From Ruminococcus sp. (GTDB lineage Bacteria; Bacillota; Clostridia; Oscillospirales; Ruminococcaceae): a stretch of DNA of 25,823 bases. A model generated the notes under the pieces. The model was not told the DNA's origin, did no database searches, and saw nothing but the letters and a program-made list of their open reading frames with translations. The translations under genes were made by a program, and so were the position numbers. The stretch lies in NCBI GenBank assembly GCA_024697705.1, contig JAILFF010000021.1, positions 1 through 25,823 of the forward strand, in the 5' to 3' direction. Below, one piece after another: positions 7,503 through 15,895 of this stretch. How positions within the stretch are numbered: the first letter of the stretch is position 1; the number at the start of each line of letters is the position of its first letter.

Positions 7503-8882
7503 TCAAGTCCCCATCATGGGAAGCTCGGTTCCCTGCTGGTCAGGTGATGTACCATCATTGTTACCCTGACCGTTGTCGGTTATAATAGCCGCATCGGAGG
7601 AATCGTCTGTCGATTCGGTCTGATCTATAACCGAAGGCGTAGTGTCGATCGCGCTCTGATCGAGCTTGACCGAAGAAGAAGATTCGGAGGAATCGTCCGT
7701 ATGCGAGCTGCTGTCATCTTCCGCGGCTGATTCGGAGCTGCTGTCCTCCTCGGAGGAAGAAGAGCTGCTGCTTTCGGGACCTCTTTCGACTGTTCCCGCA
7801 AGATCGTTCACAGGAAGATAGCGTTCGCAAATCCTGATGTTGTCCTCAGTAGCCTTGGAGGAATTATCGGACTTCATTGTGATGCAGACATAATAGTTTT
7901 CCCCGATCTTGTAGACAGAGGCAAGCGAATATTTCGACTCATCGGTAAAACCTGTCTTCCCGCCTACGATCTCGCAGTCTTCCTTGTTATCGGAGTCGCG
8001 GTCAACAAAGAACCCGTCGTATCTCTGGAAAAAGATACTCGAAAGGGTGATACCCTCCTTATGCTTGTTGGACTTCTTTGTTTTATAATTCTTAGCGCCG
8101 ATGATCTTAAGAAAATCGTTGCTGATATCGGGATTGTCGATAGCGTATTTTACGAGCATTGCCATATCAAGCGCTGTCGAAAAATGATTGGGGTCGTGCA
8201 GACCGCTTGCATTTTCAAAATGCGTGTTTTCAAGACCGAGCTCTTCGACCTTGTCGTTCATCATATCAACGAATGCATCTTCCGAGCCCGCTACATAATT
8301 TGCCAGACCGAGCGTGGCATCGGCACCGCTGGGGAGCATCGCACCGTAAAGAAGGTCTCTGATAGTCACCTTTTCGCCTGCGGAAAATCCCGCAACCGAA
8401 GCATTTTCGTTTTCAAGCTTCTGCATATCCTCTTTGGTGAACTTGTATGTCGCGGAAAGATCGTCAACCTTTTCAAGCGCAACGATAACTGTCATGATCT
8501 TGGTAAGAGAGGCAGGATATGCCTTTTTTGTATAATTCTTTCCCGTGTAAAGAGTATTGTCCGTAACGCCCAGCAGAACGTTGTATTTCGCGGAGATCTC
8601 TTTAAGCTCCATCGGCATGAATTCCATACCCTTATCGGGGTATTCCATCAGCGCTTCGGGGACAGGCTCGGGAATAGATTCCGAAGAAGTATCCGCAGCC
8701 GAAGACGTATTGGTTATCGACATATAACTCGGCATACTCTCATTCGCATGAATAGGTGTTTCTCCCATTACCACAAGCAGCGCCGTACCTACTGCCAGCA
8801 GCATTATCATAATAAGTATCGCGCAGAGCGCTGCGTTGCCTTTGCGGGCAGCGGGCGTTCTGCCTTTTTTTTCGGTCTTCAT
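7503..8882 (-). CDS. D-alanyl-D-alanine carboxypeptidase (S11, PBP5-like) with Ser-rich tail
   Basis: This 459-residue peptidoglycan carboxypeptidase trims the terminal D-Ala of stem pentapeptides. An N-terminal membrane segment (18-40) follows a basic stretch and looks like an uncleaved anchor or signal peptide. The catalytic motifs are SLTK (S125-K128), SGA (185-187) where SxN is expected, and KTG (309-311). The S11 catalytic domain ends near residue 365. It is followed by about 90 residues very rich in Ser, Asp and Glu, replacing the usual beta-domain and C-terminal amphipathic anchor. AAGGAGAG precedes the ATG. It lies 59 bases downstream of the CBS gene and is probably transcribed from the promoter at 9446-9474. 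Confidence 0.93.
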   Translation of the reverse strand: MKTEKKGRTPAARKGNAALCAILIMIMLLAVGTALLVVMGETPIHANESMPSYMSITNTSSAADTSSESIPEPVPEALMEYPDKGMEFMPMELKEISAKYNVLLGVTDNTLYTGKNYTKKAYPASLTKIMTVIVALEKVDDLSATYKFTKEDMQKLENENASVAGFSAGEKVTIRDLLYGAMLPSGADATLGLANYVAGSEDAFVDMMNDKVEELGLENTHFENASGLHDPNHFSTALDMAMLVKYAIDNPDISNDFLKIIGAKNYKTKKSNKHKEGITLSSIFFQRYDGFFVDRDSDNKEDCEIVGGKTGFTDESKYSLASVYKIGENYYVCITMKSDNSSKATEDNIRICERYLPVNDLAGTVERGPESSSSSSSEEDSSSESAAEDDSSSHTDDSSESSSSVKLDQSAIDTTPSVIDQTESTDDSSDAAIITDNGQGNNDGTSPDQQGTELPMMGT

Positions 8883-8941
8883 CTATTATCTCTCTCCTTA
8901 AAAACAAACGGTGATCAGCCGTCTGCCATATTAATTACACA

Positions 8942-9403
8942 TTATCGGTTTTCCGCTTCCTCGCGGATATATTCGGGCTGCGCCGAAAACATTTCGCTGT
9001 CCTTAAGCGCACTGTAACACGCCTGCAAGATGTCGCGGCGGGTAACTATTCCGCTGAAAACGCCTCGGTCGTCAACTACCGGAACGAAATTCTGGTTCAT
9101 CGAAAGCATGAAAAGATCGCCGATAGTTGAGTCTATATTTACGGGCTCGCACATTACTCTGCGCGGAAGATCGCTTACGCAGTATTGTTCAAGCCCCGAA
9201 AGCTCGGTGATACCGTTTTCGAGCATGAACCACATGAAGTCGCCCTCTGCGAGCGCCTTCACATATTTTCCTTCCCTGTCGATAACGGGTACAGCGGTAT
9301 ATCCGTATCGCCTGAGCATCTCTATCGCCTGCCTGAGCGTCATATCCTCGACCACATACGCCGTAAGCGCCTTGGGTTTTAACAATTGAAGTATATTCAT
9401 CAT
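8942..9403 (-). CDS. CBS-domain pair protein
   Basis: A small protein of about 153 residues made of two CBS motifs, a module that binds adenosyl nucleotides and acts as an energy or ligand sensor. Repeat one includes MTLRQAIEMLRRYGYTAVPV followed by DREGKYVKALAEGDF. Repeat two includes DSTIGDLFMLSMNQNFVPVV followed by DDRGVFSGIVTRRDIL. There is no effector domain, so it probably acts through a partner protein. The start is ambiguous: an ATG at 9415, or ATGs at 9403 and 9400. GGTGAT just before 9403 favours the shorter form. It is the first gene after a perfect consensus promoter and precedes the carboxypeptidase gene. Confidence 0.88.
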   Translation of the reverse strand: MMNILQLLKPKALTAYVVEDMTLRQAIEMLRRYGYTAVPVIDREGKYVKALAEGDFMWFMLENGITELSGLEQYCVSDLPRRVMCEPVNIDSTIGDLFMLSMNQNFVPVVDDRGVFSGIVTRRDILQACYSALKDSEMFSAQPEYIREEAENR

Positions 9404-9445
9404 ATCAATCACCATCTCAATATCTCAATCATGATATACATTTAA

Positions 9446-9474
9446 ATTATACAACAAATTGACCGCTATGTCAA
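9446..9474 (-). promoter_or_regulatory. Consensus promoter of the CBS-dac-thiC region
   Basis: On the minus strand TTGACA (9469-9474) and TATAAT (9446-9451) match consensus exactly with a 17-base spacer. The predicted start lies about 35 bases upstream of the CBS gene. The upstream epimerase gene has no convincing terminator, so some read-through from the polymer cluster is possible. Confidence 0.9.
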
Positions 9475-9523
9475 GACCGACAAAAAAGAATTTCGGCAAG
9501 GCATTTTTAACAGAGATACGCAC

Positions 9524-10213
9524 TCAGTGAGCGCTGATCGCCTGCCTTTTCGCGGCGATCCTTTCGTCTACGCCCTCTATGGTGTCCTTTACGATACTCG
9601 AAGTACCCGCGACGAATACCCTCGCTCCCGCGTCGTACATCAGCCTTGCATTCTCACAGGACATATTTCCGTCGGCTATAATTGTAATATCTTCCCTGCC
9701 GATGTCGATAAGGTGCTGTTTCATCTTCTTCACTTTTCCTATTACAGAAGGAATGATCTTCTGCCCCGCAAAGCCGGGATTAACACTTAACAACAGCACG
9801 GCGTCGAGATAATCGTATACCTCTTCAAGCACCCATATCGGCGTACCCGGACAAAGAGCCACGCTCGCCTTAGCCCCGCGGCTCTTGATATACTGCATAC
9901 ACTTGTCGATGTGCCGCGTCGATTCCCAGTGAACCGACACCCAGTCACCCTCGCGAATGTCAAACCATTTCATTTTTTCTTCGGGAGTATCTACCATGAA
10001 ATGGAAGTCAAAAGGCTTATCGCTTATCTCGCGAAGCTGTTTTACATAATCAACGCCAATCGTAATATTCGGTACAAACGTTCCGTCCATTACATCAATA
10101 TGCAGAAGTTCAACATTATTCCGCTCAAAAGCGCGAAGATAATCCATTGTAAGATCAAGCCTAACGCACATCATCGAAACGGAGATCATTCCATTATCAT
10201 TGTTGCTTATCAT
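9524..10213 (-). CDS. rpe: Ribulose-phosphate 3-epimerase family (Rpe/AlsE-like)
   Basis: A 229-residue TIM-barrel epimerase of the Rpe family. The signature HIDVMDGTFVPN (38-49) supplies metal ligands H38/D40, FHFMV provides His71, SVNPGFAGQ (143-151) is the phosphate-loop region, and Asp181 in ADGN matches the second catalytic Asp. The SMMC start motif and DGN in place of DGG make it look closer to allulose-6-phosphate epimerase (AlsE) than to housekeeping Rpe. AGAGAGGAAAAGT precedes the ATG. It is the last gene of the polymer cluster, where it could supply D-ribulose-5-phosphate (or xylulose-5-phosphate) to the dehydrogenase. A general pentose-phosphate role is the alternative. Confidence 0.88.
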   Translation of the reverse strand: MISNNDNGMISVSMMCVRLDLTMDYLRAFERNNVELLHIDVMDGTFVPNITIGVDYVKQLREISDKPFDFHFMVDTPEEKMKWFDIREGDWVSVHWESTRHIDKCMQYIKSRGAKASVALCPGTPIWVLEEVYDYLDAVLLLSVNPGFAGQKIIPSVIGKVKKMKQHLIDIGREDITIIADGNMSCENARLMYDAGARVFVAGTSSIVKDTIEGVDERIAAKRQAISAH

Positions 10214-10251
10214 ACTTTTCCTCTCTGTTTAAACGGCGGCGATACAGCCGT

Positions 10252-12114
10252 TCAGCCGTTTTGTTCCTGCTGACCGCCGATGATCAGCTGATCTATAACT
10301 CGGTCGGTCGATTTGCCGTCCGTATATTTGAAATTTTTTTTAACGAAAGCGTCCATTTTGTGGAAATCATAATCCTCTTTTTCCATCGCATCGAGAAGCT
10401 CGTCAAAATCGCTGACGATTCGCCCCGGAACAAGCTGCTCGTAAGGCTCATAAAAATCGCGGGTCGCTTCATAATGACGTCTGTCGAACGCAAAGAAAAG
10501 CATCGGCTTACCGAGCAGCGACATTTCATAGATGATCGAAGAATAATCGGTTATCAGAACATCTACAATAAATAAGATATCGTTGACCTCGCGATATTCG
10601 GTAGCGTCAAGAATCCTGTCACGGTAGCGCTCGGGAATTTCGACGCGCTTTTTTACGAACGGGTGCAGCTTGATTATGAGCACCGAATCTTCCTTTTCGA
10701 GAAATTCTCCCCACCTGTCAAGATCGAATTTGTCAAACGGGAACCATGCGTTTGTGACGTTGTTTCCGCGGAATGTCGGCGCGTAAAGATATACCTTTTT
10801 TGCGTTGCGGCAGGCGGGGAACTCCTCATAATCCTTCTCACGGATATTACGCTTGTATTCCTCGTCGAAAAAAATATCCGTCCGCGGTATGCCCACGGGA
10901 TAAAACTTGCGCTCATCAATGGCGAATCCTTCGGCATGGTGCTTTGCGGAATGTTCCGAGCTTACAGGCACATGAGTATAGCACTTGTGTACTCTCGTGT
11001 TGAAAGGCGGCTCACCCGGCTTGCCGACTCTCTCAAAGCCCAGCGTTTTGAACGCTCCGCAGGCGTGCCAGACTTGCAAGACCTTTACGTCCTTGGCATA
11101 ATCAAATTTGTATATCTCGGGGTAATAGTCATCAAGAAGAATTATATCCGAAGTCGCAAGATAGTAATAGAAACGGAATTTCTTGAACATAGAACGCGCT
11201 TCGTTGATATTCGCCTTGAAATCGAAGCGGAATTTGTACTGCTTGTCAAGCCCGCGCTCGATCATGCGCTTGTAGATAAATTCCTCGTTCCCGCCGATCT
11301 CGGCACGCGAACCCGACGAAAAGAGTATGATATTTCCCTCATGCTTTGCGAATTTACTGAAAAACCTGAACGCCTTGTGATATATCCATTCCTTGATTGC
11401 CGTCATGTCTTTTTTGAAATCGTTCATTCTCGTGCGGCGGCGTTCTCTGTGTCTTTCGCGGAAGGTCTGCGGACGAGGCGGCTCTTTATAATCGACATTG
11501 AGATAATACTCCGCCGTGTCCATATCGTATTCCGAAACGGCGTTGAAATGGCTTGAACCGCGGTCGAGCTTGAAATTTCTCGGATTGTCGGCGCTGTCGT
11601 CGCAGCAGCCTTCAAGCTCGGGCGATATATAACAGGGGTATTCGTCGGTCAGCCGCGTTTTGCTTACGACATTGCCCTTATCATCGTAATTGATCGTAAA
11701 CACCGTTCCGCAGCGGGTGACATTCTCCGAGCGCTTTGTGGGCTTATAATGCTTTTCCTTGCCGTGACCCTCGTATCTCTCGAAGATAACAAGCGCGTAT
11801 TTTCCCGAAACGATAGGCTTTTCGCCGCGTGAGCACATAATATTCATCGTCAGCTCAAAGCTTTTGCCGTCCTCCGCGATGTCGAAATGCGCGGGATAGA
11901 ACATCTTTTTGCGGTCGCGGGTGACGAACCTTGCGCCGTATTTTTTCGGCTTCGAGCCGTCAAGCCCGACAAGCTCCCCCGTTATGCGGAGAATCACTCT
12001 TTTAAATTCTATGGACGTAAGCTTTGCAAAGGGCTGATCTTTAGCGATCTTTTTTTCTATCGCCTTTGCCAGGTCTTGTTTTTCTATGATCTCTTTACTA
12101 TCTGATCTTTCCAT
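10252..12114 (-). CDS. CDP-glycerol/ribitol phosphotransferase (TagF/TarL-like)
   Basis: This 620-residue enzyme of the CDP-glycerol:poly(glycerophosphate) family should transfer alditol phosphate from a CDP-alditol to a growing polymer at the inner membrane face. Numbered from a TTG three codons upstream, the catalytic half has QVWHACGAFKTLGF (350-363), YAPTFRG (447-453), IIKLHPF (483-489) and ITDYSSIIYE (524-533). The first 215 residues form a separate, mostly beta-strand-like region, followed by an Arg-rich linker (217-232) that could be a membrane-associating segment. The ATG at 12114 was preferred over the upstream TTG (12123). Whether the donor is CDP-glycerol or CDP-ribitol cannot be told from the sequence; the neighbouring genes favour a pentitol. 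Confidence 0.9.
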   Translation of the reverse strand: MERSDSKEIIEKQDLAKAIEKKIAKDQPFAKLTSIEFKRVILRITGELVGLDGSKPKKYGARFVTRDRKKMFYPAHFDIAEDGKSFELTMNIMCSRGEKPIVSGKYALVIFERYEGHGKEKHYKPTKRSENVTRCGTVFTINYDDKGNVVSKTRLTDEYPCYISPELEGCCDDSADNPRNFKLDRGSSHFNAVSEYDMDTAEYYLNVDYKEPPRPQTFRERHRERRRTRMNDFKKDMTAIKEWIYHKAFRFFSKFAKHEGNIILFSSGSRAEIGGNEEFIYKRMIERGLDKQYKFRFDFKANINEARSMFKKFRFYYYLATSDIILLDDYYPEIYKFDYAKDVKVLQVWHACGAFKTLGFERVGKPGEPPFNTRVHKCYTHVPVSSEHSAKHHAEGFAIDERKFYPVGIPRTDIFFDEEYKRNIREKDYEEFPACRNAKKVYLYAPTFRGNNVTNAWFPFDKFDLDRWGEFLEKEDSVLIIKLHPFVKKRVEIPERYRDRILDATEYREVNDILFIVDVLITDYSSIIYEMSLLGKPMLFFAFDRRHYEATRDFYEPYEQLVPGRIVSDFDELLDAMEKEDYDFHKMDAFVKKNFKYTDGKSTDRVIDQLIIGGQQEQNG

Positions 12115-12148
12115 CTTTTCCAATATCTTTCCAATCCATTTAACACCG

Positions 12149-12358
12149 TTATTTCTTTAAAAACGGCGCAATATCCTTAATATAGCTCCTTACAACCGAG
12201 CCGCACCCCATACAGATCGTGTGAAACATCACAGAGCCGTGCAGACGGTCGTCCACGGGAGAAACATATCTCTGTTTAGCTTCCGCGAACTCGTTCCCTC
12301 CGCAGTACGGGCATTTTTCTGTCGGAATGACAGGTCTTTCGGGTACGATTCTTTCCAT
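12149..12358 (-). CDS. Small zinc-ribbon protein
   Basis: A 69-residue protein with CPYCGG near the N-terminus and CMGCG near residue 50, a four-cysteine zinc ribbon like those in nucleic-acid-binding or chaperone-like proteins. It ends in a basic tail. The ATG at 12358 is preferred because AGGTGAT lies just before it; an alternative TTG at 12373 overlaps the dehydrogenase stop. It sits between the dehydrogenase and phosphotransferase genes in the polymer cluster, so it is co-transcribed with them. No enzymatic role can be inferred. Confidence 0.75.
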   Translation of the reverse strand: MERIVPERPVIPTEKCPYCGGNEFAEAKQRYVSPVDDRLHGSVMFHTICMGCGSVVRSYIKDIAPFLKK

Positions 12359-12369
12359 AACATCACCTG

Positions 12370-13440
12370 TCAATCCATCGTGAACATAACGCGAAGTGTG
12401 AACGTGTCCTTGTCACGGACAGCGGCGAACGCCTGTTCGCACTCGCTCATTTTATAGGTACGGGAGATAAGCCCCTTAAGTGCAAGCTCTCCGCTTTCAA
12501 AAATGCTTATTGCTTCTTTCCAGTCATTGACGCGGCTGTTGTAGCTCGAATTCCAAGAGCCGGCCAAAGTCAGCTGTTTGCGGAGGATCGACCAGTAGAC
12601 GTTCTTCTCCATGTTCAGATCGCCGTAAGGGTTGCCGACAAGCACCACCTTACCGAGCGCCGCGGCAGCCTTGACCGCGTTCGAGATAGCTTCATTAGTG
12701 CCGACCGCTTCGATAACGACACCCGTGCCTTCCCTGCCTGTTATGCGCTTGACACCTGCGGAAATATCCTCCTCGGAGGTGTTGACTGTTTCAAAGCCCA
12801 TTTTAGCGGCGTTTTCGAGCTTATCGGCACTTCGTCCCGCGATAATTACCGTACCGGTTTCCGAACGCTTTTTCGCGAACAGCCCGATAAGCAGCGCGAT
12901 AGCGCCCGTACCGACGATCACGGCGTTATCGCCTTTCTTTATGCCCGAGATATTCACCGCGTGAAGGCTTACCGCCGCCGGTTCGCAAAGAGCCGCTTCC
13001 TCATACGAAAGGCTGTCAGAAAACGGCACGAGGTTCCACGCGGGCACGGCAAGATACTCGGCAAAGCCGCCGTCCTGCCGCGAGCCGAAATAGCTGTATC
13101 CCGAACACTGAGCCCATTCCTCCAGCTCGCAGGCATGGCATTTTCTGCAAGGCAGCATCGGGAACACGCAGGAACGCCGCCCGAGCAGTGATTCGTCCAC
13201 GCCGTCGCCGACCGCGACTATCTGCCCGGAAAATTCATGACCGGGAATCGTCGGGAAATGATAAGTTCCGGTCGTAAAAATGCGCGGAATGTCGCTCGAA
13301 CATATCCCGCAGGCTTTTATCTTCAAAAGCACCGTCCCCGGTTCGAGCGCGGGAACATCGACGTCTTCGTAGCGAAGATCGCCCACGCCGTGCAGGTTCA
13401 GGGCTTTCATTTTCTTTGGTATTTCAATCAGGCTTTTCAT
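12370..13440 (-). CDS. Zinc-dependent polyol-phosphate dehydrogenase (GatD/TarJ-like)
   Basis: This 356-residue medium-chain zinc dehydrogenase has catalytic zinc ligands Cys47 (CGICSSD), His68-Glu69 (GHEFSG) and Glu153 (CEP), structural zinc cysteines C98, C101, C104 and C112, and a nucleotide-binding loop VGTGAIALL (176-184). The stretch DIPRIFTTGTYHFPTIPGHE is closely reminiscent of galactitol-1-phosphate 5-dehydrogenase (GatD). Next to a TarI-like cytidylyltransferase, the likely reaction is NAD(P)H reduction of a pentulose-5-phosphate to a pentitol-5-phosphate, as TarJ makes ribitol-5-phosphate; this is inferred from context. The ATG at 13440 follows AAGAGATGA and lies just after the pseudogene stop; an upstream GTG at 13476 would overlap the pseudogene. 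Confidence 0.9.
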   Translation of the reverse strand: MKSLIEIPKKMKALNLHGVGDLRYEDVDVPALEPGTVLLKIKACGICSSDIPRIFTTGTYHFPTIPGHEFSGQIVAVGDGVDESLLGRRSCVFPMLPCRKCHACELEEWAQCSGYSYFGSRQDGGFAEYLAVPAWNLVPFSDSLSYEEAALCEPAAVSLHAVNISGIKKGDNAVIVGTGAIALLIGLFAKKRSETGTVIIAGRSADKLENAAKMGFETVNTSEEDISAGVKRITGREGTGVVIEAVGTNEAISNAVKAAAALGKVVLVGNPYGDLNMEKNVYWSILRKQLTLAGSWNSSYNSRVNDWKEAISIFESGELALKGLISRTYKMSECEQAFAAVRDKDTFTLRVMFTMD

Positions 13441-13444
13441 ATTA

Positions 13445-13851
13445 TCATCTCTTATTTTTTTTATATTTGAATACACTTGTTTTATTATCTTCTAATTCCG
13501 AAATAAAAACCATTTTATCTGTTCCGAACTTTGCAGTTCCGATAGAAATATTACCTATTATCTTTATATCATACTCATTGTCTTTCTTATTCTCGACCTT
13601 AATATCAAAAGATTTATGTACGGGAGAGATATCAATAACATAAGTACCTTTCCGTCGGTTATATCAAAGCCAATATAAAGATCCTCGTCCTTAGGACGCA
13701 TAATATTACCATCAGGGTCGCGGTATTCGACAAGCAGCCACTTACCGTCGGGACTTCCGACAGAATCAACTTCTGTATAAGGGTCTTCCCCTCAGGAGGT
13801 CAATAATCCGCAGGCGATCAGAATAATCATTAAAAAAGGTTTAACTCTCAT
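13445..13851 (-). pseudogene. Decayed lipoprotein gene (UGA at lipobox Cys plus frameshift)
   Basis: On the minus strand an ATG at 13851 opens a signal peptide MRVKPFLMIILIACGLLTS. Codon 20, exactly where LLTSC would supply the lipobox cysteine, is TGA (13792-13794). The same frame continues as GEDPYTEVDSVGSPDGKWLL and onward to ITDGK. Near 13647-13652 the coding frame shifts, and the sequence resumes one frame over as TYVIDISPVHKSFDI and onward to a stop at 13445. The span is 407 bases, one short of 136 codons, which fits a single-base loss in an A run. Repaired, it would be a lipoprotein of about 135 residues with a Lys-rich C-terminus. It lies between the cytidylyltransferase and dehydrogenase genes. 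Function is unknown. Two independent lesions, or sequence errors, are required to explain it. Confidence 0.8.
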
Positions 13852-13858
13852 CTGTTTG

Positions 13859-14566
13859 TCATTCCCCAGCTCCAAGCAGCGTCCTCACCATAAGCAGGTC
13901 GCTGTCGGTGGTGATCTTGAAATTGATGGCGTCGCCCTCGATAATGTGTATCGGCTGACCGTTCATTGTGCAAATCTGCGAAGTGCCCGTGATATGCGCC
14001 TTCTGCTCGGGGGTGCGCGAGTTTTCCATGCGGATAAAATGCGCGAGCCTGAAGCTGTCGGGTGCCTGTCCGCAGAAAAGCTCGCTGCGGGCGGGAATGT
14101 CGTCCACCACGTCGCCCTTTACCGAATGAAGTATAGTGTCCGCACAGGGCAGACCGCAGACGCACGCTCCGAACTCCGCCGCCGCGTCGATAGAATCGTT
14201 AAGTATTTTTTCGGTGACAAAAGGACGCACCGCGTCATGGATAACGATAACGTCGTCCTCATTTATGCCGTTGTCGCGGGAGATAGCGTCGGTGACGTTA
14301 TGTATCGAATCCATGCGCTCCTTGCCGCCCGCAATTATTCTTACGCGCTGAGGCTCGCCGATATTCTTCTCCACCTGCTCGTTAAGATAACCGATAAAAT
14401 CCTCACGCGCCGCAATGTAAATAAGGTCGAATCGCGGGCATTTCAGCATATTTTTCAGCGTGTGGATAATTACAGGCACGCCGCCTATTTCGATGAACTG
14501 CTTCGGCACGGGCGCGTTTTTTACTCTCGTTCCGCTGCCGCCCGCAAGCATTGCTCCGTATATCAT
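13859..14566 (-). CDS. IspD/TarI-family cytidylyltransferase
   Basis: A 235-residue CTP-dependent sugar/alditol-phosphate cytidylyltransferase. The N-terminal nucleotide loop reads AMLAGGSGTRVKNAPVPKQF, followed by GGKERMDSIHNV, HDAVRPFV and a C-terminal EGDAINFKITTDSDL. These are shared by IspD (methylerythritol phosphate pathway) and TarI (CDP-ribitol). The dehydrogenase and TagF-like neighbours favour a TarI role making CDP-ribitol or a related CDP-pentitol; IspD activity cannot be excluded. AGAGGA lies 8 bases before the ATG at 14566; an upstream in-frame TTG at 14584 is less likely. The stop is 8 bases before the start of the lipoprotein pseudogene. Confidence 0.9.
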   Translation of the reverse strand: MIYGAMLAGGSGTRVKNAPVPKQFIEIGGVPVIIHTLKNMLKCPRFDLIYIAAREDFIGYLNEQVEKNIGEPQRVRIIAGGKERMDSIHNVTDAISRDNGINEDDVIVIHDAVRPFVTEKILNDSIDAAAEFGACVCGLPCADTILHSVKGDVVDDIPARSELFCGQAPDSFRLAHFIRMENSRTPEQKAHITGTSQICTMNGQPIHIIEGDAINFKITTDSDLLMVRTLLGAGE

Positions 14567-14610
14567 TTTTCTTTTTCCTCTCAACTTTTCCTATATAAAT
14601 ATCTGATTTT

Positions 14611-15855
14611 TCAGACCTTGATCTTTTTATCCTCGGGGAAGAACATGTTCCTCGCCGCTATCGAATACTTAACACACTTGCAGCCGACAACGCTCCGCAG
14701 ATGCGTCGCTTCGCGGCTGAATTCGTTCCTTTCGCGCTCGGCGTTCCTTGCGCGTTCACGCTCGGCTTCGAGCTTTGCTTCAAGCTCCGCTATCTTCTCG
14801 TTTGCTTTTTTGAGTTTCTTATCAAGATCGCGTATCTTGTGGATATCCTTTCTTGTGACCTCGAACCAGTTGTTCATAGCTGTCCGCATGGCGTCGTGCC
14901 GCCATTTTATCAGCTCGGTCTCGTCGTAATTCAGCGGACAAAGCTCCTCGGGAGTGCCGTGAACGTCTTTATATTTCTCGGCAAATTCCTTTACCTGCCG
15001 AATAAGCGCTTCGCGGTAGGGCAGATAATCGGGCTTGTTTGGCGGCGGATCAGTCACATCATACTTGAACTCACCCGAAATAAACGGCTCCCTACGGCTG
15101 AAATGCAGCCACGAATAATAAGGCTCAAAGCGGATACCGCAGGGCTCGTTATTAAGAAGCAGCACAGGAACGCCCATCGCAAGGCAAGGCAGCGCGACAT
15201 GGAGCCTTCTCGTCACAACGCATTTGGCATTCTGATAAAGGCTCAGAACTTCTTTGACGTAAGCTATACGCTCCTCCCATGTGGCAGTGCTGCCGCGGTA
15301 ATCCTTGTAATGATTGAATTCTATATGCTCGATGTCGGTGCCTTCAAGCTGCTTTTTTACAGCTTCAACAGAAGGCTCGCCGATCTCGACGGTAACGACG
15401 TATTCTTTCTCGGGCTTGATACGCGGCTGCTCGGGCAGAGTAAGCGTAATGCACCCCGAAAAATAACAGTCTATCCCGAGCGCTTCAAACGTCCTCAGCG
15501 TGAATAGATCGCGGCAGCCGATACCTCCGCAGGCGTTTAAATAATCTTTTCCGATTCCTGTAAGGAACTCGGTCGTCACGGGAGAGCCGTCCTGCTTCGC
15601 CTTTGTGTTGTCGGTATAGTGTATGCCCGTAAAAAGCGGTACAATGTACTTGCTGGGCGGCCAGTTCCATTTGTGCCACATATACCACGCGCTCATGATG
15701 ACCGCCGCAGGCTCGCCGTCGTCGGTAACGAAGCTGTCAAGGTTTTCGCGGTCAAGGAAATAGCTCACCTCCGGCAGGAGATTTGCCGCAGCGTAGGCTT
15801 GTATATCATCACCGATATTCTGGGTGTTTTTATGCATCATTATCCCGAATTTCAC
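14611..15855 (-). CDS. Polysaccharide pyruvyl transferase family protein (copy 1)
   Basis: A 414-residue protein of the polysaccharide pyruvyl transferase family, which typically transfers pyruvate from phosphoenolpyruvate to a glycan as a ketal. It has the N-terminal GDD segment NIGDDIQAYAA (13-23), CGGIGCRDLFTLRTFEALGI (109-128) and the family motif VVTRRLHVALPCLAMGVPVL (213-232). It differs from its tandem paralogue by a long charged coiled coil (about 335-385, heptads of KLKKANEKIAELEAKLEAE) before a shared C-terminal tail. The start is GTG at 15855 with a weak GGGAG upstream. Membership of the family is clear; the acceptor, and whether the reaction is pyruvylation, are inferred. Confidence 0.88.
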   Translation of the reverse strand: MKFGIMMHKNTQNIGDDIQAYAAANLLPEVSYFLDRENLDSFVTDDGEPAAVIMSAWYMWHKWNWPPSKYIVPLFTGIHYTDNTKAKQDGSPVTTEFLTGIGKDYLNACGGIGCRDLFTLRTFEALGIDCYFSGCITLTLPEQPRIKPEKEYVVTVEIGEPSVEAVKKQLEGTDIEHIEFNHYKDYRGSTATWEERIAYVKEVLSLYQNAKCVVTRRLHVALPCLAMGVPVLLLNNEPCGIRFEPYYSWLHFSRREPFISGEFKYDVTDPPPNKPDYLPYREALIRQVKEFAEKYKDVHGTPEELCPLNYDETELIKWRHDAMRTAMNNWFEVTRKDIHKIRDLDKKLKKANEKIAELEAKLEAERERARNAERERNEFSREATHLRSVVGCKCVKYSIAARNMFFPEDKKIKV

Positions 15856-15895
15856 AGTCCGCGCTCACTCCCTTCTCTAACCGAAATAAAAAATG

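Noticed and set aside
8061..9017. Plus-strand open frame across the carboxypeptidase and CBS genes
   Set aside because: It spans two real genes on the opposite strand and has a basic, His/Arg-rich shadow composition.
9475..9523. Possible terminator after the epimerase gene
   Set aside because: There is a T6 run on the minus strand but no stable stem before it, only a weak CCGA/TCGG pairing around the run itself.
10663..11556. Long plus-strand open frame opposite the TagF-like gene
   Set aside because: Antisense shadow of a gene with intact catalytic motifs; no start signal or recognisable domain.
13416..13643. Plus-strand hydrophobic 75-residue frame over the pseudogene
   Set aside because: The hydrophobic character is the antisense image of the Lys/Asp-rich lipoprotein remnant; no ribosome binding site is present.
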